Shown: one piece after another, positions 61,144 through 64,000 of the stretch
Numbering within the stretch: position 1 is the first letter of the stretch
How the letters are laid out: each line of letters opens with the position of its first letter
Assembly: GCF_005233845.1 (NCBI RefSeq)
Contig: NZ_SZQL01000023.1
Span: forward strand, 1 to 64,000
Length of the DNA stretch: 64,000 nucleotides
Reading direction: 5' to 3'
From: Ilyomonas limi
GTDB lineage: Bacteria; Bacteroidota; Bacteroidia; Chitinophagales; Chitinophagaceae
Position numbers and translations under genes: made by a program
Notes under the pieces: model-generated
What the model was told of the DNA's origin: nothing
The model's input: only the letters and a program-made list of their open reading frames with translations
Database searches by the model: none

Positions 61144-61767
61144 TTACTTTTTTCGCCCTACAAATCTGATAACAGCGCCTTGTCCATTGTGGTAAAGTCC
61201 TTCATGGAGATGTATTACCGTTTCTTTCAACTCTGCCATGTCATAGTTGTCAAAGTCTGTCTCGATTTCATCCACCGAAAATAAAGAACCAATATCTTTA
61301 GGTCCGCCCACTTTTTCATTCTTTGCTAAATAGTTCAGGTGGCTTTTACTGAACGCTTCTAAAATAATTGTTCCGCCTTTACGCAAATAGTTGTTGAGGG
61401 TTTTGTGTAAATATGATTTGACATTTGCCGGAAAGTGTGCATAAATTAAGGCGATTGCATCAAATTGTTCCTCCTTATAGTTGAGCGTTTGCAATTCTCC
61501 AATTCTATAGTCAATAGTCACGTTGTTTGTTTCGGCAAGTCGCCTGGCTTTCTTTTGTCCTTCACTGCTTATGTCAAACGCAAAAACTGTCCAGCCAAGT
61601 GTAGCAGCAAATACAGCATTGCGCCCTTCCCCTTCTGCCGGAAAAAGTATAGTGCCAACATTTAATTTTTCTAATTGTTCTTTCAAATAATTGTTAGGTT
61701 TTTCGCCGTATGCAAATCCGTTATTGGCATATCGTTGGTTCCATTTGTCTATCCAGTTGTCTGCCAT
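61144..61767 (-). CDS. Class I SAM-dependent methyltransferase (TehB/thiopurine-like)
   Basis: A 207-residue enzyme. [24 protein letters not shown] at the start is the pattern of small TehB-/TPMT-like methylases; motif I is [40 protein letters not shown], followed by [40 protein letters not shown]. Such enzymes may detoxify metalloid or thiol compounds; the substrate is unknown. The gene lies in the accessory island, on the same strand as the other island genes, and upstream DNA (61780-61800) contains GTTAGCGGTTCG, partly like the right halves of the cassette sites. Confidence 0.85.
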   Translation of the reverse strand: MADNWIDKWNQRYANNGFAYGEKPNNYLKEQLEKLNVGTILFPAEGEGRNAVFAATLGWTVFAFDISSEGQKKARRLAETNNVTIDYRIGELQTLNYKEEQFDAIALIYAHFPANVKSYLHKTLNNYLRKGGTIILEAFSKSHLNYLAKNEKVGGPKDIGSLFSVDEIETDFDNYDMAELKETVIHLHEGLYHNGQGAVIRFVGRKK

Positions 61768-61954
61768 AATTTAAATACCTTGTTAGCGGTTCGTTGTTTT
61801 AGTTATTGGAAGTGTTGAATTGATTATTACATTTTACTCAGTCCTCAATTGCTTTAATACTAAATGCCCCGTAACAGCACCTCACTTAAGCAAGGGGTTT
61901 TGTGTCTCATTATAACCGGAAATTTTTTGCTGTGGTATATGTAAGTAGTCATAA
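61768..61954. other. Spacer between methyltransferase and cassette-like site
   Basis: About 190 bases. It includes TTAGCGGTTCG (about 61783-61793), similar to part of the right half-sites, and a GCCCCGTAACAG...AAGCAAGGGG stretch (61867-61900) with a weak CCCC/GGGG pairing. No gene is seen. Confidence 0.35.
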
Positions 61955-62140
61955 TTAAGCATAACGTTTCGCGTAGTGGCGATGATGGGGCATTTGAAAT
62001 ACGTCTTGACTAACATTTGCATAAATGTCCAATAAAATTACAAATATTGAGTTTACAACTGTAAGCCCCACTATTGCCAATACGATGTAATGCGCTGCTT
62101 TTATTGTCTTATTGACGTCATCAGTTTGTGGGTCAACCAT
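61955..62140 (-). CDS. Doubtful 61-residue membrane-like ORF built from a palindromic site
   Basis: An open frame of 61 codons with one hydrophobic stretch (HYIVLAIVGLTVVNSIFVILLDIY). The frame spans most of the cassette-like site at 61961-62083: the hydrophobic part is encoded by the left half-site and loop, and the C-terminal MPHHRHYAKRYA by the right half-site. It begins 21 bases past the VOC gene's stop codon. The product may be accidental, or the site may be an evolved 3' end of a small gene. Confidence 0.3.
   Translation of the reverse strand: MVDPQTDDVNKTIKAAHYIVLAIVGLTVVNSIFVILLDIYANVSQDVFQMPHHRHYAKRYA
61961..62083 (-). repeat. attC-like palindromic site (copy 2)
   Basis: Arms 61973-61990 and 62066-62083 are imperfect 18-base inverted repeats (14 of 18 match; GTnnTGGC and TGGGG shared) around a 75-base loop. 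The outer edge (61961-61966) is ATAACG, followed by TTCG. The layout and spacing match the copy at 62677-62808 (72-base loop). It lies downstream of the VOC gene, as cassette recombination sites do. Confidence 0.6.
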
Positions 62141-62161
62141 TTTTTATACAAAGTTTCTAAG

Positions 62162-62641
62162 TCAAGGGTTTTCTAAAATATCTGTCGCTGTTTGGTTACC
62201 GAGTTGTTCAGCTAATCCGATAAGAAGTCCTTCCGTCCCACGAATGTAGCAAAGCCTATAAATGTTCTCATAATTAACCACTTCGCCAACGACTTCAGCA
62301 CCATGCTTCGTAAGTCTGGATAGCAATTCATCAAGATCGTCAACCCTAAACATGATACGGAGATAGCCGAGAGAATTCACTGGAGCAGTCCTGTGGTCTG
62401 CTATTGTATGTGGGGTGAGAAACCGTGAAAGTTCAAGTCGGCTGTGCCCGTCTGGAGTAACCATCATTGCAACCTCTACCGACTGATTTCCAAGTCCGGT
62501 TATTCGTCCTGCCCATTCACCTTCAACCATCGTTCGTCCTTCAAGTGTCAGTCCTATTTCTGTGAAAAAAGAGATGGCATTGTCGAGGGATTCTACAACG
62601 ATACCGACATTGTTCATTTCCGTTAATTTACTTTTAGCCAT
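62162..62641 (-). CDS. VOC-superfamily (glyoxalase/bleomycin-resistance-like) protein
   Basis: Two beta-alpha-beta-beta-beta modules are visible: NNVGIVVESLDNAISFFTEIGLTLEGR...SRLELSRFLTP and YLRIMFRVDDLDELLSRLTKHGAEVVGEVVNYENIYRLCYIRGTEGLLIGLAEQLG. The length of 159 fits single-chain VOC proteins that bind metal or drugs. No substrate can be named. It sits between two palindromic sites, in the same direction as the island's methyltransferase gene, in the manner of a one-gene cassette. Confidence 0.85.
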   Translation of the reverse strand: MAKSKLTEMNNVGIVVESLDNAISFFTEIGLTLEGRTMVEGEWAGRITGLGNQSVEVAMMVTPDGHSRLELSRFLTPHTIADHRTAPVNSLGYLRIMFRVDDLDELLSRLTKHGAEVVGEVVNYENIYRLCYIRGTEGLLIGLAEQLGNQTATDILENP

Positions 62642-62676
62642 TATCTTTTGTTAGGTTTTTCGGTCTTAAGTTGTAT

Positions 62677-62808
62677 ATAACGGTTCGGGCTTGGCGAAGG
62701 CAGGGAAATAGAATTACAACTGCCGGCGCTTGCTCTGTTGTTGAATAAAGATATAAAGTTTAGCACATTTTCATCAGCCCTGCTTTTGCCAAGCCATGTG
62801 TTGGTAGC
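62677..62808 (-). repeat. attC-like palindromic site (copy 1)
   Basis: Arms 62688-62705 and 62778-62795 (GGCTTGGCGAAGGCAGGG and near-complement) pair at 16 of 18 positions, the two others being G-T wobbles, around a 72-base loop. Outer edges are ATAACGGTTCG on one side and ATGTGTTGGTAG on the other. It lies upstream of the VOC gene and downstream of the gene cut by the IS982 element. Confidence 0.65.
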
Positions 62809-62903
62809 AGTGATGCTTGTGTCATATATTGTACCTGAAGCAGGTCGTTACCACTTGCTAACAAAAGTAAGGCACAAAAGCCCGTTTCAATTTTGTAATT
62901 AAC
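62809..62903. other. Remnant 3' end of the gene split by the IS982-type element
   Basis: Removing the IS and one copy of the TAATTA target duplication makes the minus-strand frame from 63834 continue here without a stop as far as a TAA at 62760-62762, inside the cassette-like site. So this piece, and part of the site, was probably the 3' end of that gene. Confidence 0.5.
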
Positions 62904-63829
62904 TCAAGTTGTGAGTTAGATAAAAGGAGCAGAGCATGGGATAAGGAATAATTTTGAGTTACCACACTTAAAATTATGTACCGATGCTCTGCGAGGATAA
63001 AATTATAGCTCTTTACTGTATAGTAGATGATATTTTAAATGGAATTGGGCACCATGAAGACTGCCGAAGAACAGTAAGTGATAGTGAAGTAATAACAACA
63101 GCACTGGTATCGGCACTTTACTTTGGCGGTCATCAGGATCATGCAAGACAATTTATGAGGATGACCAGACTTATTCCTGCCATGCTGGATAAAAGTCAGT
63201 TTAACCGACGGCTGCATGCACTATCTGAGCTGCTCTTTGATATGTTCTATCAGATTGGTCAGCAACTGAAAGCCGCAGCAGGTGCTTCGGAATACGTAGT
63301 TGATTCTTTGCCGGTGCCGGTTTGTGATAACATCCGCATCAGCCGTTCAAAGATTGTCAAAGGAAAACAGTGGAGAGGAAAGCAGGCAAGCACCAGAAGA
63401 TACTTTTATGGTATTAAAGTGCAGGTACTGACCAGCGTACAGAACGGTATTCCGGTTGAGTTCTGCTTTGTTCCCGGCAGTGAAAGTGATGTGCAGGCAC
63501 TTAAGAAGCTGCCCTTGACAGTAGCAGCACAAAGTAAGGTATATGCAGATGCAGCTTACACTGATTATACTATGGAAGATAATATAAAAGAATCAGAAGG
63601 TATAGAACTGATGATGCAACGCAGATGCAATTCCAAAGAAAGGATGAGCCATGGATCAGATTCCTCAAAGAACAGATGAGAAAAAGAATTGAAACCACCT
63701 TCAGCGAAATCAACGCCTTGTTCCTCAGAAATATTCATGCCGTCACCTTCAAAGGCTTCCTTATTAAACTCACCCTCTTTCTCCTCGCCTTTACTCTAAA
63801 TAAACTCTCTTGACTAACTCACAACTTGA
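62904..63829 (+). mobile_element. IS982-family-like insertion sequence
   Basis: Terminal inverted repeats of 16 bases, TCAAGTTGTGAGTTAG (62904-62919) and complement (63814-63829), bound the element. TAATTA occurs on both sides (62896-62901 and 63833-63838) and may be the target duplication, with one to three ambiguous bases at each edge. The length of about 926 bases fits IS982-type elements. It holds a frameshifted transposase gene. Confidence 0.85.
62984..63813 (+). pseudogene. IS982-type transposase, frameshifted
   Basis: The first part (231 codons) has the DDE pattern YVVDSLPVPVCDNIRISRSK and KVYADAAYTDYTMEDNI. The last part (to 63813) has RKRIETTFSEINALFLRNIHAVTFKGFLIKLTLFLLAF, including the expected final glutamate. 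The two lie in different frames; joining them near 63645 (CCAAAGAAAGG), where one base appears to be missing, restores a normal family end (NSK-KDEPWIRFLKEQ). IS982 elements do not usually rely on programmed frameshifting, so the gene is likely inactive. Confidence 0.8.
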
Positions 63830-63831
63830 AT

Positions 63832-64000
63832 TTAATTATGCAACTCTTTGCACTCCTGCTCCAATATCTTATCGATGATTTCTGGCGGAGCAGTCCATTT
63901 TGAAATTGTTCTGTCTGTGAGTATCGGCAGAGCAGAACTGTAACCGCCAATCTCGCCAGTTGTCATACCGACGATTAGTAATCCTATTTTATAATGCCTG
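63832..64000 (-). CDS. 3' part of an unknown gene, truncated by the IS and by the window edge
   Basis: The minus-strand frame entering from the window edge gives about 55 residues (GLLIVGMTTGEIGGYSSALPILTDRTISKWTAPPEIIDKILEQECKELHN) ending TAA at 63832-63834. The last base of this stop comes from the IS side of the junction. The original frame without the IS would continue beyond (TAC) to a TAA at 62760-62762. No family is recognised from this piece. Confidence 0.5.
   Translation of the reverse strand, partial: RHYKIGLLIVGMTTGEIGGYSSALPILTDRTISKWTAPPEIIDKILEQECKELHN

Noticed and set aside
61144-62983. A classical class 1-like integron
   Set aside because: No integrase gene, no attI and only partial core-site matches are present in the window. 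The sites are reported as attC-like by architecture only.
1-64000. tRNA genes, rRNA genes and CRISPR arrays
   Set aside because: I looked for cloverleaf patterns with GTTCGA-type loops and CCA ends, for rRNA-like conserved text and for regularly spaced direct repeats; none was convincing.

Overview
The window looks like a chromosomal segment of a Bacteroidota bacterium, most likely of the Chitinophagaceae/Sphingobacteriia type. Evidence: a complete, colinear division and cell-wall (dcw) cluster; an FtsI with a C-terminal PASTA domain; TonB-dependent receptors with an N-terminal carboxypeptidase-regulatory-like domain; LruC-domain lipoproteins; start sites without Shine-Dalgarno sequences; and the Bacteroidota -7 promoter box TAnnTTTG upstream of many genes. 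MurE carries the DNPR signature of meso-diaminopimelate-type peptidoglycan.

Layout. 1-1160: accessory DNA with the end of an IS, a small TonB-type protein and cassette-like palindromic sites. 1162-18783 (minus strand): mraZ, rsmH, ftsL, ftsI, murE, mraY, murD, ftsW, murG, murC, ftsQ, ftsA, ftsZ, closed by a strong terminator after ftsZ. 18976-37031: housekeeping and metabolism (queA, M16 protease, Nfu-type Fe-S scaffold, siderophore-type receptor plus PepSY protein, acyl-CoA carboxylase, DUF3108 and flippase-like proteins, ruvC, RlmK-like methyltransferase, aminotransferase, succinate-semialdehyde dehydrogenase, SRPBCC protein, luciferase-like oxidoreductase). 37201-54573: a surface/exopolysaccharide region with a secreted glycosidase, two tandem LruC lipoproteins (one interrupted by an amber codon), two glycosyltransferases, a polymerase/ligase, a 46-residue membrane protein, a Wzc-like chain-length regulator, a half-length TolC-like protein, an acyltransferase, a sugar transferase with a pseudo-receiver domain and a free receiver protein. 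55037-60950: TonB receptor, acidic protein, sppA, folK. 60951-64000: a second accessory island with a methyltransferase, a VOC protein, two long attC-like sites and a frameshifted IS982-type element that truncates a neighbouring gene.

Working together: the dcw operon supplies lipid II synthesis (murC-G, mraY) and the septal machine (ftsZ, A, Q, L, W, I). In the polysaccharide region, a priming sugar transferase, glycosyltransferases, a Wzy/ligase-type protein, a co-polymerase ATPase and an outer-membrane component would build and export a surface glycan, with the LruC lipoproteins as probable partner surface proteins.

Most interesting unexplained signals: (1) paired palindromic sites of almost identical architecture around small accessory genes, resembling integron attC sites but with no integrase in view; (2) a CCAATATC motif immediately before the start codon, or near the predicted transcript start, of most genes in the polysaccharide/surface region; (3) the amber-interrupted LruC paralogue; (4) several dispersed palindromes, some absorbed into murC and murG coding sequence. 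All functional assignments come from reading motifs by eye; no database search was run.
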